Assembly (NCBI GenBank): GCA_018820205.1
Contig: JAHJOK010000046.1
Span: forward strand, 1 to 64,000
Length of the DNA: 64,000 bases
Source: Alphaproteobacteria bacterium
GTDB taxonomy: Bacteria; Pseudomonadota; Alphaproteobacteria; Caulobacterales; Caulobacteraceae
Reading direction: 5' to 3'
Shown here: positions 27,634 to 35,996 of the stretch, piece after piece
Layout of the letters: every line of letters starts with the position of its first letter
How positions within the stretch are numbered: the first letter of the stretch is position 1
The notes under the pieces: model-generated
What the model was told of the DNA's origin: nothing
Seen by the model: only the letters and a program-made list of their open reading frames with translations
Database searches by the model: none
Made by a program: the position numbers and the translations under genes

Positions 27634-28356
27634 TCAGGCCGTCAAGGCGTAGATGATGATGTTGACCGCGAATTTGGTATTGTCTTCGGCCAGGAAACGC
27701 TTGTTTCGCCAGTCGTAATCCCACTCGCAGCCGTAGTCCTTGTTGGAATAGAGGACGCCCAGACGGCCATCGATCACGATACCTTTGAGGTAGTCGTGGA
27801 CCAGGTCGTCACCCCAGCCGTTCAGTTCGAAGCCGGTCGCCGGCGGCCCATCCTCGAAATGGAAGAAGCTGCTATACAGGCCGTGGTCGTTGGGCAGCTT
27901 CTGCATCGCGTCGGCCCCGAAGATCGACGCCATCTGACGCTCGAACGAGGTGGCGAACAGGCCGTCGATGTCGTGATTGCAGTCGTCGACGAAGACGAAC
28001 CCGCCATTGCGCACGTAGCGCTCGAAATTCGCGGCCTCGGCGGCATTGAATTCCACCAGCTTGTGCCCGGCCAGATAGCAGAAGGGCGAGGTCAGCATGG
28101 CCGGGTCCGCCAGGCTGATGACCCGCTCTTCGGGGTCGACGCGCAGGTTGGTGTAATCGACCAGGGAGGTCAGGATGTTGGCCGGCATCCGCTGATCGAC
28201 GTCCCAGTCGCCGGAATCATAGCGCAGTCGGGTGAACCAGAAATCGTAGGCGGCCTGGGCGTCGGCGACGCCGGGCGCCCCCGCGAACAGGGCCCCCAGG
28301 GCGCCGCCGGCCAGAAGCCGCAAGGCGTCGGCGCGTGTCAGACTGTTACTCGACAC
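27634..28356 (-). CDS. Exported DUF4159 protein
   Basis: A 240-residue protein with an N-terminal export signal (ADALRLLAGGALGALFAGAPGVADA). Its DUF4159 body includes FWFTRLRYDSGDWDVDQRMPANI, the GGFVFVDDCNHDIDG strand and the C-terminal VLYSNKDYGCEWDYDWRNKRFL. DUF4159 proteins are regularly coded with MoxR/BatA genes; some resemble amidotransferase folds. The GTG start at 28356 lies 11 bases after the tldE stop. It probably acts in the periplasm. Confidence 0.78.
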   Translation of the reverse strand: MSSNSLTRADALRLLAGGALGALFAGAPGVADAQAAYDFWFTRLRYDSGDWDVDQRMPANILTSLVDYTNLRVDPEERVISLADPAMLTSPFCYLAGHKLVEFNAAEAANFERYVRNGGFVFVDDCNHDIDGLFATSFERQMASIFGADAMQKLPNDHGLYSSFFHFEDGPPATGFELNGWGDDLVHDYLKGIVIDGRLGVLYSNKDYGCEWDYDWRNKRFLAEDNTKFAVNIIIYALTA

Positions 28357-28367
28357 GCGCCCTCCGG

Positions 28368-29702
28368 TCAGACCGCGTCGGACAGCGAGGTGAAGGTGAA
28401 GTCCCTCAGACGCATCGGCGGGATCATCATGCGCAGGTTCGATTCGTCGCCCGCCACCCGCACCGGACGACCCAGTTCGTCGATGTTGTTCAGCATGATC
28501 ACCGGCGATTCGTTGAAGCGGAAATTCTTCAGCGGATATTTCAGCTCGCCGTTCTCGATGTAGAAGGTGCCGTCGCGGGTCAGGCCCGTCAGCAGCACCG
28601 TCTGCGGATCGACCATGCGGATATACCAGGTGCGGGTCACCAGGATGCCGCGCTGGGTTTCGCGCACCAGCTCGGAGGTCGATTTCGTACCGCCCGACAT
28701 GATCAGGTTGCCGGGTTGCGCCGTCGCCGTCTTGCCCTGTTTCTGGGCCCAGTAGCGGTTGTAGATCAGGTTCGTGATACGCCCGTCCTCAACCCAGGCG
28801 GTGCGCTCGCGCGGCAGGCCGTCGCCGTCCCAGGGCAGGGTCGGCGCCTCGTCGTGCCAAGGGTCTGACGTGAAGCTGACGCGCGGATCATAGACCTGCT
28901 CGGCCAGCTTGTTGCCGCCGCCGGCCTTGGACAGGAAGCTGCGGCCTTCGTCGGCCGGTCGGGCATTGAAAAAGTTGAACATGAACGAGATCAGGCCGGC
29001 GGCCGCCGCCGGTTCCAGGATCACCGTATATTTGCCCGGCTCCAGAGCCTGGGCATCGGCCGAGGCCGCCGCCTTGCGCATGGCGACCTGGATGTCGCTG
29101 TCGACGTTGAACTGGCTGGCGTCCTGAAGACTGCGCCCCACCCAGCCCGAACCGCGACCGTCTTCGGTCCGCACCGTGCAGGTGTAGTTGAAGCCCGTCG
29201 CGCGCTGGTAACCGAAATTGCCGTTCGAGTTGGCGAAGGCGACAAAGGTATGGTTGTCGTTCAGGAAGCCGGCCGCGATCAGCTGCTGGGCCTTGCACGG
29301 CGCGATGGAAGCCCGGGCGATTTCGGCCCGGTTTTCCGGCGTGATGGCGGCGGTGGCGGCGTCGAAGGTGTTGCTGGCGCGATAGGTCTGTTTCTCGACC
29401 GCAGGCACGAACTCCGGGTTCTCGGGCGCCAGCCGGGCCAGATCCTCGGCCCGACGAACCCCCCGTTCCAGCGAGGCGTCGTCGAACGCGTTGATGGTCG
29501 TGGAGCCGACCCGCTTGCCGAACGCGGCCTGGATCGAAAGAGCGGTGTCGCTGACGACGCCCGAGGTCGAGACGTTGTTCAGCGCGAAACGGATATTGCC
29601 CTCGATCGAACCGACCAGCTGGGCGGTGCATTCGTCGGCGGCGGACAGTGCGATCACCTTGTCCAGGATCGTCTTGGCCTCGGCCTCTGTCATGATGCTC
29701 AT
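28368..29702 (-). CDS. TldE/PmbA-like protein, metallopeptidase partner
   Basis: A 444-residue TldD/PmbA-family protein of the TldE type: it lacks the HExxxH zinc motif. Characteristic blocks include YQRATGFNYTCTVRTEDGRGSGWVG, LEPAAAAGLISFMF and the C-terminal LTGLTRDGTFYIENGELKYPLKNFRF. TldE normally pairs with TldD to form a peptidase that trims modified peptides and degrades unfolded peptides. No signal peptide is visible, although its partner coded 22 bases upstream carries a twin-arginine signal. A second ATG four codons in could be the real start. Confidence 0.86.
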   Translation of the reverse strand: MSIMTEAEAKTILDKVIALSAADECTAQLVGSIEGNIRFALNNVSTSGVVSDTALSIQAAFGKRVGSTTINAFDDASLERGVRRAEDLARLAPENPEFVPAVEKQTYRASNTFDAATAAITPENRAEIARASIAPCKAQQLIAAGFLNDNHTFVAFANSNGNFGYQRATGFNYTCTVRTEDGRGSGWVGRSLQDASQFNVDSDIQVAMRKAAASADAQALEPGKYTVILEPAAAAGLISFMFNFFNARPADEGRSFLSKAGGGNKLAEQVYDPRVSFTSDPWHDEAPTLPWDGDGLPRERTAWVEDGRITNLIYNRYWAQKQGKTATAQPGNLIMSGGTKSTSELVRETQRGILVTRTWYIRMVDPQTVLLTGLTRDGTFYIENGELKYPLKNFRFNESPVIMLNNIDELGRPVRVAGDESNLRMMIPPMRLRDFTFTSLSDAV

Positions 29703-29724
29703 GTGATGTTTCCCTTAGGTCCGA

Positions 29725-31359
29725 TCAACCGAGCGAACGCGCGGTGTTGATGACGTTGATCTGGTCGAAGCGGGTGGTCGAGGAGCCGTGGCTGACGGCC
29801 GAGACCTGGCTGGGCTGGCCCTTGCCGTCGAAGAACGAGCCGAACATCCGGTAGTCGCTCTCGTCGCAGATGGCCGAACAGGCGCCCCAGAACTCGGGCG
29901 TGCGCATCTGATAGGCGACGTCCTCCAGCGGCTGGGTGATTTCGCCGTCCTTGATCTCGTAGAACAGGGTGCCGCCGAACTGGGCATTGTAGCGCTGCTG
30001 GTCGATCGAGAACGATCCCCGGCCCAGGATGTAGATGCCGTTCTCGACGTTGGCGATCATGTCGGCCGCCTTCATCGGGGTCTTGCCCGGCTCCAGCGAG
30101 ATATTGGCCATCCGCTGGAACTGAACCGTCGACCAGCTGTCGGCATAGGAGCAGCCGTCCGAGGCTGTCTTGCCCAGGATGTGGGCCTGATCGCGCGTGG
30201 CCTGATAGTCGACCAGCTTGCCTTGTTCGATCAGGTTCCAGCGCTTGGTGGCGACGCCTTCGTCGTCATAGCCGACGGCGCCCAGGCTGCCGGGCTGAAC
30301 CTTGTCGGCGAACAGGTTGACGATCTCCGACCCGTACTGGAAGCGCGCCTCGCGCTTGTCCAGGGTGGCGAAACTGGTGCCGGCGTAGTTGGCCTCGTAG
30401 CCCAGCACCCGGTCCAGCTCGAGCGGGTGACCGACCGATTCGTGGATGGTCAGACCCAGGTGGTTGGGGTCCAGCACCAGGTCGTACTGACCCGGTTGAA
30501 CGGTCTTGGCCGACAGCTTCTCGCGCGCCTGATTGGCGGCGGCGATGGCGTCCTCGGTCATGTCGTAGGACATGCCGTAGCTGATCAGTCCGCCCGGTCC
30601 GTTCAGCTTGTCCTCGGCGCGGCCTTCCAGATATTCGTAGCCCAGCCCCATTGGCGCCGACAGGCCGTCGCGCGAGCGGAACTTGCCCGTCTCCTGGTCG
30701 ATCGCGGTGACGCTGAACGGGGCCCAGATGCGGTGCACGTCCTGGTCGATGTACGACCCGTCCGAGCTGGCGAAATATTTCTGCTCATTGACCAGGAACA
30801 GCTGCGAATTGACGAAATTGGCGCCCGCGTTCATCGCGGCGGCGTTGACGCCCAGCAGCAGCTCGACCTTCTCCTGGATCGGCACCTCCATGGCGTTGCG
30901 CCGGATCGGCGTCTTCCAGCTGACCTCGCCCACGCCGGGCGTCGGGGCCAGTTGCACGGGCTGGGTCTGGCTCTGGGCGTTGGCCTTGGCGATGGCGACG
31001 GCCAGACGTGCGGCCTCGGCCACGGCTTCGGGCGTCATCTCGTTGGTGGCGGCGAAGCCCCACGCCCCGTCGGCGATGACGCGCACGCCGCAACCGGTCG
31101 ATTCGGTGTTGACGATGTTCTGGACGTTCGCCTCGCGCGTGATCACGAACTGGCGCATATAGCGGCCGACCCGCACGTCGCAGTAGGTCGAGCCGGCGTT
31201 GGCGGCGGCGCTCAGGCCGGCGTCGGCCAGACGCTTCTTGACCGCCATGTCGATGGTTTCGACCAGTTGCGGCGCGGCGATGGCCCGTCCGACAAAGCCC
31301 GGAAGCAGAACGCCCCCCGCCCCGATGCCGCACGCGGCGAGGAATGAACGTCTATCCAA
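29725..31359 (-). CDS. TldD-like zinc metallopeptidase with twin-arginine signal
   Basis: A 544-residue TldD-family peptidase. The zinc motif HESVGH is at residues 306-311 (TIHESVGHPLELDRV), and the family C-terminus is present (GKGQPSQVSAVSHGSS). The N-terminus DRRSFLAACGIGAGGVLLPG, ending in AIAAP, is a twin-arginine (Tat) signal, which is unusual because the textbook TldD is cytosolic. The start is a TTG at 31359 with a GGGGAG ribosome-binding site seven bases upstream; no ATG fits. It is the first gene of the tldD-tldE-DUF4159-moxR-DUF58-batA-DUF4175 series. Confidence 0.86.
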   Translation of the reverse strand: MDRRSFLAACGIGAGGVLLPGFVGRAIAAPQLVETIDMAVKKRLADAGLSAAANAGSTYCDVRVGRYMRQFVITREANVQNIVNTESTGCGVRVIADGAWGFAATNEMTPEAVAEAARLAVAIAKANAQSQTQPVQLAPTPGVGEVSWKTPIRRNAMEVPIQEKVELLLGVNAAAMNAGANFVNSQLFLVNEQKYFASSDGSYIDQDVHRIWAPFSVTAIDQETGKFRSRDGLSAPMGLGYEYLEGRAEDKLNGPGGLISYGMSYDMTEDAIAAANQAREKLSAKTVQPGQYDLVLDPNHLGLTIHESVGHPLELDRVLGYEANYAGTSFATLDKREARFQYGSEIVNLFADKVQPGSLGAVGYDDEGVATKRWNLIEQGKLVDYQATRDQAHILGKTASDGCSYADSWSTVQFQRMANISLEPGKTPMKAADMIANVENGIYILGRGSFSIDQQRYNAQFGGTLFYEIKDGEITQPLEDVAYQMRTPEFWGACSAICDESDYRMFGSFFDGKGQPSQVSAVSHGSSTTRFDQINVINTARSLG

Positions 31360-31380
31360 GGCTGGTCTCCCCGAAATTGT

Positions 31381-31397
31381 CCCGCGCGCCGCGCGGG
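31381..31397. promoter_or_regulatory. Perfect 17-base palindrome ahead of tldD
   Basis: CCCGCGCG and its reverse complement flank a single central base, about 22 bases upstream of the tldD TTG. A second, imperfect dyad (GAAAC at 31436-31440, GTTTC at 31446-31450, with outer CG pairs) lies further upstream in the same 145-base gap. Either could be an operator or a leader hairpin. No binding protein is suggested by the sequence. Confidence 0.3.
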
Positions 31398-31504
31398 TTA
31401 GCGAACGTCAAATGGATGAACCATGACGATCACGCGAAACTGCATGTTTCACGCCGATAAGGAAGCGGTCAAATGAACGTCCGGACAGAATTGGCCGGTC
31501 GCGC

Positions 31505-32845
31505 TCAATAGACGTCGCGCCGGTATCGTCCGGCTTCGACCAACGCCTGACAGACCTCTGCGCCCAGAACAGCCTCCAGCGCCGACTGCACGCCGCCCGC
31601 CATGCCTTCCAGACTGCCGCAGACATAGACAGACGCGCCGTCCGCGACCCAGGCCGCGACCTCTTCGGCGGCGGCGGCGATCAAGGCCTGCACATAGCGT
31701 CCATCGCCCGGATCGCGGGAGAATGTGCGGTCCAGCCGCGTCAATATGCCGTCTGCGAGCCAGGCCCTCAGGTCCTCGTCGTAGAAACTGTCGCAGCCCT
31801 GGGTTCGTTCGCCGAACAGCAACCAGGCCGGCCCTGCGGCCGCGCAGGCGGCGCGGGCTTTCAGATGGGCGCGCAGTCCCGCGATGCCGGTGCCGTTGCC
31901 GATCAGGATCATCGGCGTTTCCGGCGTCGGACCGTGGAAGGCGCGGTTCGTGCGGATCCGCATGGACGCCATCGCGCCGACGGCCATCCCCTCTGTCAAC
32001 CAGCCCGAGCCCAGCCCCGGCGTTCCGTCCGGCCGTCGCATCAGCCGCACGAGAAATTCCGCGCGACCGTCGGACGGCAGGGAGGCGACCGAATACTCGC
32101 GGTGCGTCAGCTCGCCGTCCGCCGTCGGGATGCCGATCTCGGCGATGTCGCCGGCGACCCAGGACGGCGCGTGGCCGTCCGGCTCGAAGGCCAGGCGCCA
32201 GGCGCCCTCGCCGGGACTGCCGGGGTTCATCAGGCGTCGCTCGACCAGCCGCCAGGACGAATAGGCGGGCAGGGACCAGTCGGCGGCCGCGGCGGACCCG
32301 GTCAGCCGGGCCAGTGCCTCGCGCCAGTGCTCCAGCGCCAGGGCGTCGCCGCCGTCGACCTCGATTCGGTCGAACAGGGCGGTCGCGCCGCCGTCGGCCA
32401 GCCAGCCGTCGAGCGCACGGCCGAAACCGCAAAAATCCTGATAGGTCCGGTCGCCCAGCGCCAGCAGGCCGTAGCGGACGCCGGCCAGATCCAGGTCGTC
32501 CCGCATGGATTTGCGCACGAACCCTGCCGCGCTGTCGGGCGCATCGCCCTCGCCGGTCGTGGAGGCGATGAACAGGACGCGACCAGCCGATTGCAGATCA
32601 TCGACGCCGACGTCCGCGAAGGTGGCGATCCGCGTCGCCAAGCCACTTTCCGCCACGGCCGCGCGCGTCATTTCGGCCAGTTCGTCGCCGAAGCCGGTCT
32701 GGCTGGCCACGACGATCAGGGTCTCGCCGGCCACGGGTTGGGCGGCGGGGCCGCGACGCGCGCGCCAGGCGATCCAGACCGTGCCTGCGATCCACAGTGC
32801 GACGGTCAGGGCCGCCCAGACCCATCGGACTGGATCGGCGCTCAC
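31505..32845 (-). CDS. Membrane-anchored diflavin reductase (flavodoxin plus FAD/NADPH domains)
   Basis: A 446-residue protein. One N-terminal transmembrane helix (VWAALTVALWIAGTVWIAW) anchors a flavodoxin domain (about 40-180; SQTGFGDELAEMT, STTGEGDAPDSA). A ferredoxin-NADP reductase module follows, with FAD motif REYSVASLPS, NADPH motif LIGNGTGIAGLRAHL and C-terminal VYVCGSLEGMAGGV. This is the layout of sulfite-reductase flavoprotein and P450 reductases. In this operon it would feed electrons to the PepSY membrane protein or flavinylated partners. The GTG start overlaps the apbE stop (GTGA). Confidence 0.82.
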   Translation of the reverse strand: MSADPVRWVWAALTVALWIAGTVWIAWRARRGPAAQPVAGETLIVVASQTGFGDELAEMTRAAVAESGLATRIATFADVGVDDLQSAGRVLFIASTTGEGDAPDSAAGFVRKSMRDDLDLAGVRYGLLALGDRTYQDFCGFGRALDGWLADGGATALFDRIEVDGGDALALEHWREALARLTGSAAAADWSLPAYSSWRLVERRLMNPGSPGEGAWRLAFEPDGHAPSWVAGDIAEIGIPTADGELTHREYSVASLPSDGRAEFLVRLMRRPDGTPGLGSGWLTEGMAVGAMASMRIRTNRAFHGPTPETPMILIGNGTGIAGLRAHLKARAACAAAGPAWLLFGERTQGCDSFYDEDLRAWLADGILTRLDRTFSRDPGDGRYVQALIAAAAEEVAAWVADGASVYVCGSLEGMAGGVQSALEAVLGAEVCQALVEAGRYRRDVY

Positions 32846-33831
32846 GCGTCGTCGTCCTCGTCCATCATGGCGACGAAGGCGGGGGTCAGGCGCTCGATCA
32901 TGCCTTCCGGCGTCCGCGCCACGATCTGCGCGGCCAGGCCATGGGCGGCCGCCATCGCCTGACCCTCGTCCGGGCCGAACACGCTCAGGGCCGTGGCCCA
33001 GGCGTCGGCGGTCATGGCGCTGGCATGGAAGACGGTGACGGAGGCGACGCCGTTGTCGATCGGCCGACCGTTTCGGCCGTCCAGCGTGTGGGGATAGAGC
33101 CGGCCGTCGATCTCGAACGTCCGAACCCAGTCGCCCGAGGTCGCCACGGCGATGTCGGCCAGGGCCGCGACCGTGCGGGGCGAAGGCGCGCCCGGCGGCT
33201 GTTCCAGGCCGATCCACCACGGCTGGGCGTCCGGCTTAACCCCGGCGCCGCGCAGTTCGCCGCCGATCTCTACCAGGTGGGATGTCGCGCCCAGCCGGGT
33301 CAGGGCTTCGGACGCCCGATCCACCGCGTGACCCTTGGCGATGCCGGAGAAGTCCAGCTTCATGCCTCCGGTCTGGACCGCGCCGCGCGCATTGGGGCTG
33401 AGACGCAGCTTCTGCCAGCCGCTGACGGCCAGGGCGGCGGCGATCTCGTCGTCGGACGGCAACGGCGCGTCGGCGGGGCGCGGTCCGGGCGGGCCGAAGC
33501 CCCACAGATCGACCAGGGCGCCCAGGGTCGGATCGACCGCGCCGTCGGTGTCGTCGGCCAGGTTCATCGCCGCGTTCAGGATGTCCCAGAACCGCTCGGA
33601 CAGGGCCCAGACGCCGGGCGGAGCGGCGTTGAAGCGGCTGATCTCGGTGGTCCGCTCCCACGGGCTGAACAGCGCGACGACCGCGTCAAGTTCGGCCTGG
33701 ACGGCGGCGGTCAGCGCATCGCGGTCCGCACGCGGAGAGGCGACGAGCCGCACCGACCAGGTCGTGCCCATCGTGTCACCGCCCAGGGACCAGACCTCGT
33801 CGCCCGGCGGGCGGGACGGGGCCCGGTCCAT
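32842..33831 (-). CDS. apbE: FAD:protein FMN transferase
   Basis: A 329-residue ApbE-family enzyme that attaches FMN covalently to a Thr/Ser of exported proteins. Diagnostic segments are GGDTMGTTWSVRLVA near the N-terminus, DGAVDPTLGALVDLWGFG, the GIAKGHAVDRA Mg/FAD loop and AMTADAWATALSVFG. No signal peptide or lipobox is seen with the ATG at 33831. The frame stays open upstream to the DUF4198 stop but offers only a CTG there, so the true N-terminus could be longer. The likely client is in the same operon. Confidence 0.86.
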   Translation of the reverse strand: MDRAPSRPPGDEVWSLGGDTMGTTWSVRLVASPRADRDALTAAVQAELDAVVALFSPWERTTEISRFNAAPPGVWALSERFWDILNAAMNLADDTDGAVDPTLGALVDLWGFGPPGPRPADAPLPSDDEIAAALAVSGWQKLRLSPNARGAVQTGGMKLDFSGIAKGHAVDRASEALTRLGATSHLVEIGGELRGAGVKPDAQPWWIGLEQPPGAPSPRTVAALADIAVATSGDWVRTFEIDGRLYPHTLDGRNGRPIDNGVASVTVFHASAMTADAWATALSVFGPDEGQAMAAAHGLAAQIVARTPEGMIERLTPAFVAMMDEDDDA

Positions 33832-33917
33832 GGGCGGGATCAGGACGCGCGTCCCCGCGCGGTCTTCGGCCTGTGCCAGGTCGAGCGGCGGCGGCGCGCC
33901 GCGCGATCCCCGCGAGG

Positions 33918-34724
33918 TCAGGGCAGGACTTCCAGAACGGCCGTGTACTGCATCGACTGCGCCGGGGCGTCGCCGACGGCGTCAGCCCGCTCGGAGGTGT
34001 TGATCCAGTACATCCCGGCTTCCGGCCAGGTGATCGAGAAGGACCCGTCGGCTCCGGTGCGGACGGTGGTCTCTTCCGGATTGTCGCGATAGCGCAGACC
34101 GCCGCGCGCGACGATGACCGCCATGTCCGCCGCCGGCTGGCCGTCCTTCATCAGGGTGAAGGTCGCCTCTTCGCCGGCGACCAGGTCGTTGGGGTGGGTG
34201 ACCGGGACCATCTCCAGCCCCTGGCCCGTCGGCGCGAACACGCTGTCGGTCGGATTGCCCAGGGTGACGAAGGTCTCCAGCCGGTTGTTGTTGACCTGGG
34301 CCCGGACGTCAGTCGCCCCGGCCGGGATGGCCGTGGCGAAATCCGTCGCCGGTCCGCGCCAGCGCTGGGCCTCGCCATCCAGGGTGTAGCTGGCCGACAT
34401 TCCGGCCGAGACGTTGGCGATCTTCCAGGTGCCGGGCTTGTCGATATGGACGTCGAAGGTGGTCCGATATTCGCCCTGCATCATGTTGGCGGCCGACCCG
34501 GACGAACCGTCCGGCGCGGTGATGACCAGGCTGTTGGCCAGACGCAGCGGGGCGTGGTCGGCGATGAACACCCCGTTCGAGGCGCCGGCGTCGAAGGCCA
34601 CCCAGGCCTCTGCGCCCGACAGGACGGTGGCCGACGGCAACAGCCAGCCGCGGTGCGCCTGGGCCGCCATCGGGACGGCGGCGGCCAGGATCAGGGCGAG
34701 CGCGGGAAGGGCGAATTTCTTCAT
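33918..34724 (-). CDS. Exported DUF4198 protein
   Basis: A 268-residue periplasmic protein with a signal peptide (KFALPALALILAAAVPMAAQA). It is followed by AHRGWLLPSATVLSG, the typical start of DUF4198, and beta-rich repeats. The family resembles the periplasmic part of nickel/cobalt or iron-uptake accessory proteins; the ligand is unknown. The C-terminal domain is carboxypeptidase-regulatory-like (TVRTGADGSFSITWPEAGMYWI). The ATG at 34724 has an AGGACC ribosome-binding site. It lies between DUF2271 and apbE in the operon. Confidence 0.8.
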   Translation of the reverse strand: MKKFALPALALILAAAVPMAAQAHRGWLLPSATVLSGAEAWVAFDAGASNGVFIADHAPLRLANSLVITAPDGSSGSAANMMQGEYRTTFDVHIDKPGTWKIANVSAGMSASYTLDGEAQRWRGPATDFATAIPAGATDVRAQVNNNRLETFVTLGNPTDSVFAPTGQGLEMVPVTHPNDLVAGEEATFTLMKDGQPAADMAVIVARGGLRYRDNPEETTVRTGADGSFSITWPEAGMYWINTSERADAVGDAPAQSMQYTAVLEVLP

Positions 34725-34735
34725 GGCGAGGGTCC

Positions 34736-35254
34736 TTAGCGGGTGACGGCGACGCGGACGCCGCCCAGTTCGGAGGTTCCGGCGGCGGAGGCGTTGTTGG
34801 CGGCGCCGCCCCAGGTGAAGGGCACGCGCACGACCTCGCGGCCGCCCTGTTCTCGGGCCGCCTCGACGACGATGTTGTAGGTTCCGGCGGGCAGGCTGGA
34901 GAGCCGGGCGGCCGGGACGGTCACCGTCTGGCGGCCGGGCGCACGGGTCGGGCTGGTGATGCCGTCGATCGGCAGGGTCAGGGCGCGACCGCCCTTGCGC
35001 CACCAGGTGCGCAGATCCTTCAGATACTGTTCCCCGTCAGCGTCGCCCCGCGCGGTGGCGCCCGCCTCGTACCACAGGGCGATGGTGCGCACGGCGGTCT
35101 GGTCCGGCTGTTCGATCCAGACCGCGACATAGGGGCGGTGATAGGCGGCGGTGCGGATGGTCGGCACCTCCAGCGACACGGTCAGGTCGGCGGCCAGGGC
35201 CGGGGCGGCGACCGATCCGGCGGCGACGGCGAGCATCAGGGGCAGGGGACGCAT
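34736..35254 (-). CDS. Exported DUF2271 protein, possible FMN carrier
   Basis: A 172-residue protein with a signal peptide (PLPLMLAVAAGSVAAPALA). The DUF2271 body includes YVAVWIEQPDQTAVRTIALWYE and YLKDLRTWWRKGGR. Residues 97-103 read DGITSPT, at the place where I recall related proteins having D-A-V-T/S-G-A-T, which resembles the ApbE flavinylation motif. Here the central Gly-Ala is Ser-Pro but the acceptor-position Thr103 is kept. With apbE two genes downstream, it is a candidate FMN-bearing electron carrier; this is inference. Confidence 0.78.
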   Translation of the reverse strand: MRPLPLMLAVAAGSVAAPALAADLTVSLEVPTIRTAAYHRPYVAVWIEQPDQTAVRTIALWYEAGATARGDADGEQYLKDLRTWWRKGGRALTLPIDGITSPTRAPGRQTVTVPAARLSSLPAGTYNIVVEAAREQGGREVVRVPFTWGGAANNASAAGTSELGGVRVAVTR

Positions 35255-35265
35255 GGCGGAACTCG

Positions 35266-35931
35266 TCAGTGGATGAAGATGAGGGCGATGATGACGGGGA
35301 TGGCGACGCCCAGCCCGACCAGGGGCCAGGTCGAGGCGCGGTTTCGGGCGTGCAGCCACAACAGGGTCAGGCCGGTGATCGCGAAGACGACGCAGGCGAC
35401 GGCGAAGACGTCGATGAACCAGTACCAGACCGGGCCGGTGTCGCGACCCTTGTGCAGGTCGTTCAGATAGGCGACCCAGCCGCGGCTGGTGGTCTCGTGA
35501 ACCGCCTCGCCCGTCGTGCGGTCGATGGTCAGCCAGCCGTCCGCGCCGGGGCCGGGCAGGGCGACGTAGATTTCATCGGCTTCGGTCTCGGTCGGTCGCC
35601 CGGCGACCGGGGCGTTCAGTTCGGAGGACGCCCATCGCGCGATCGCGTCGGGGACCGGATCGGTCGTCGTCTCCGGTATGTCGGACAGGCGCGCCAGCAG
35701 GGGAGCGGGAAGGGTCGCGGTGGTCTGGACCGTGACCGGCTCGGCCGGAATCTGGGCCGCGTGGTTCAGGGTGATGCCGGTGATCGCGAACAGCAGCATG
35801 CCCGCCAGGCTCAGCCCCGCCGAGATCCAGTGCCACCGGTGCAGTTGCTTCAGCCAGAACGCACGCGCGCCGCTGACCGGCCGGGTACGGGCGGCGGGCG
35901 GGGCGGCGGGATCTGTCGCGGCGTCGGTCAC
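35266..35931 (-). CDS. PepSY-associated transmembrane protein
   Basis: An inner-membrane protein of about 221 residues. Helix 1 follows a His-rich entry (FWLKQLHRWHWISAGLSLAGMLLFAITGITLNH), a periplasmic PepSY-like region carries YLNDLHKGRDTG, and helices 2 and 3 close the protein (VWYWFIDVFAVACVVFAITGLTLLWL, LVGLGVAIPVIIALIFI). Conserved His residues near the membrane suggest heme or metal-linked electron transfer. I prefer the GTG at 35931, with an AAAGG site upstream, over a TTG at 35967, because the latter lies inside the Fur-box-like dyad. It is the first gene of the ferric/flavin cluster. Confidence 0.8.
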   Translation of the reverse strand: MTDAATDPAAPPAARTRPVSGARAFWLKQLHRWHWISAGLSLAGMLLFAITGITLNHAAQIPAEPVTVQTTATLPAPLLARLSDIPETTTDPVPDAIARWASSELNAPVAGRPTETEADEIYVALPGPGADGWLTIDRTTGEAVHETTSRGWVAYLNDLHKGRDTGPVWYWFIDVFAVACVVFAITGLTLLWLHARNRASTWPLVGLGVAIPVIIALIFIH

Positions 35932-35949
35932 CCTCGGCCTTTGCCATAT

Positions 35950-35968
35950 CTTGCGAATGATTTGCAAG
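35950..35968. promoter_or_regulatory. Fur-box-like dyad
   Basis: A 19-base near-perfect inverted repeat, CTTGCGAATGATTTGCAAG, with one mismatched pair. It resembles the Fur operators recalled for iron genes (TTGCGAATGATTCGCAA type) and stands out as AT-rich in a GC-rich region. It lies just upstream of the PepSY gene, the head of an operon whose content fits iron reduction, so Fur repression is a reasonable inference. Confidence 0.6.
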
Positions 35969-35996
35969 AACTGATGCGTTCGATTCGACGAAAGGC

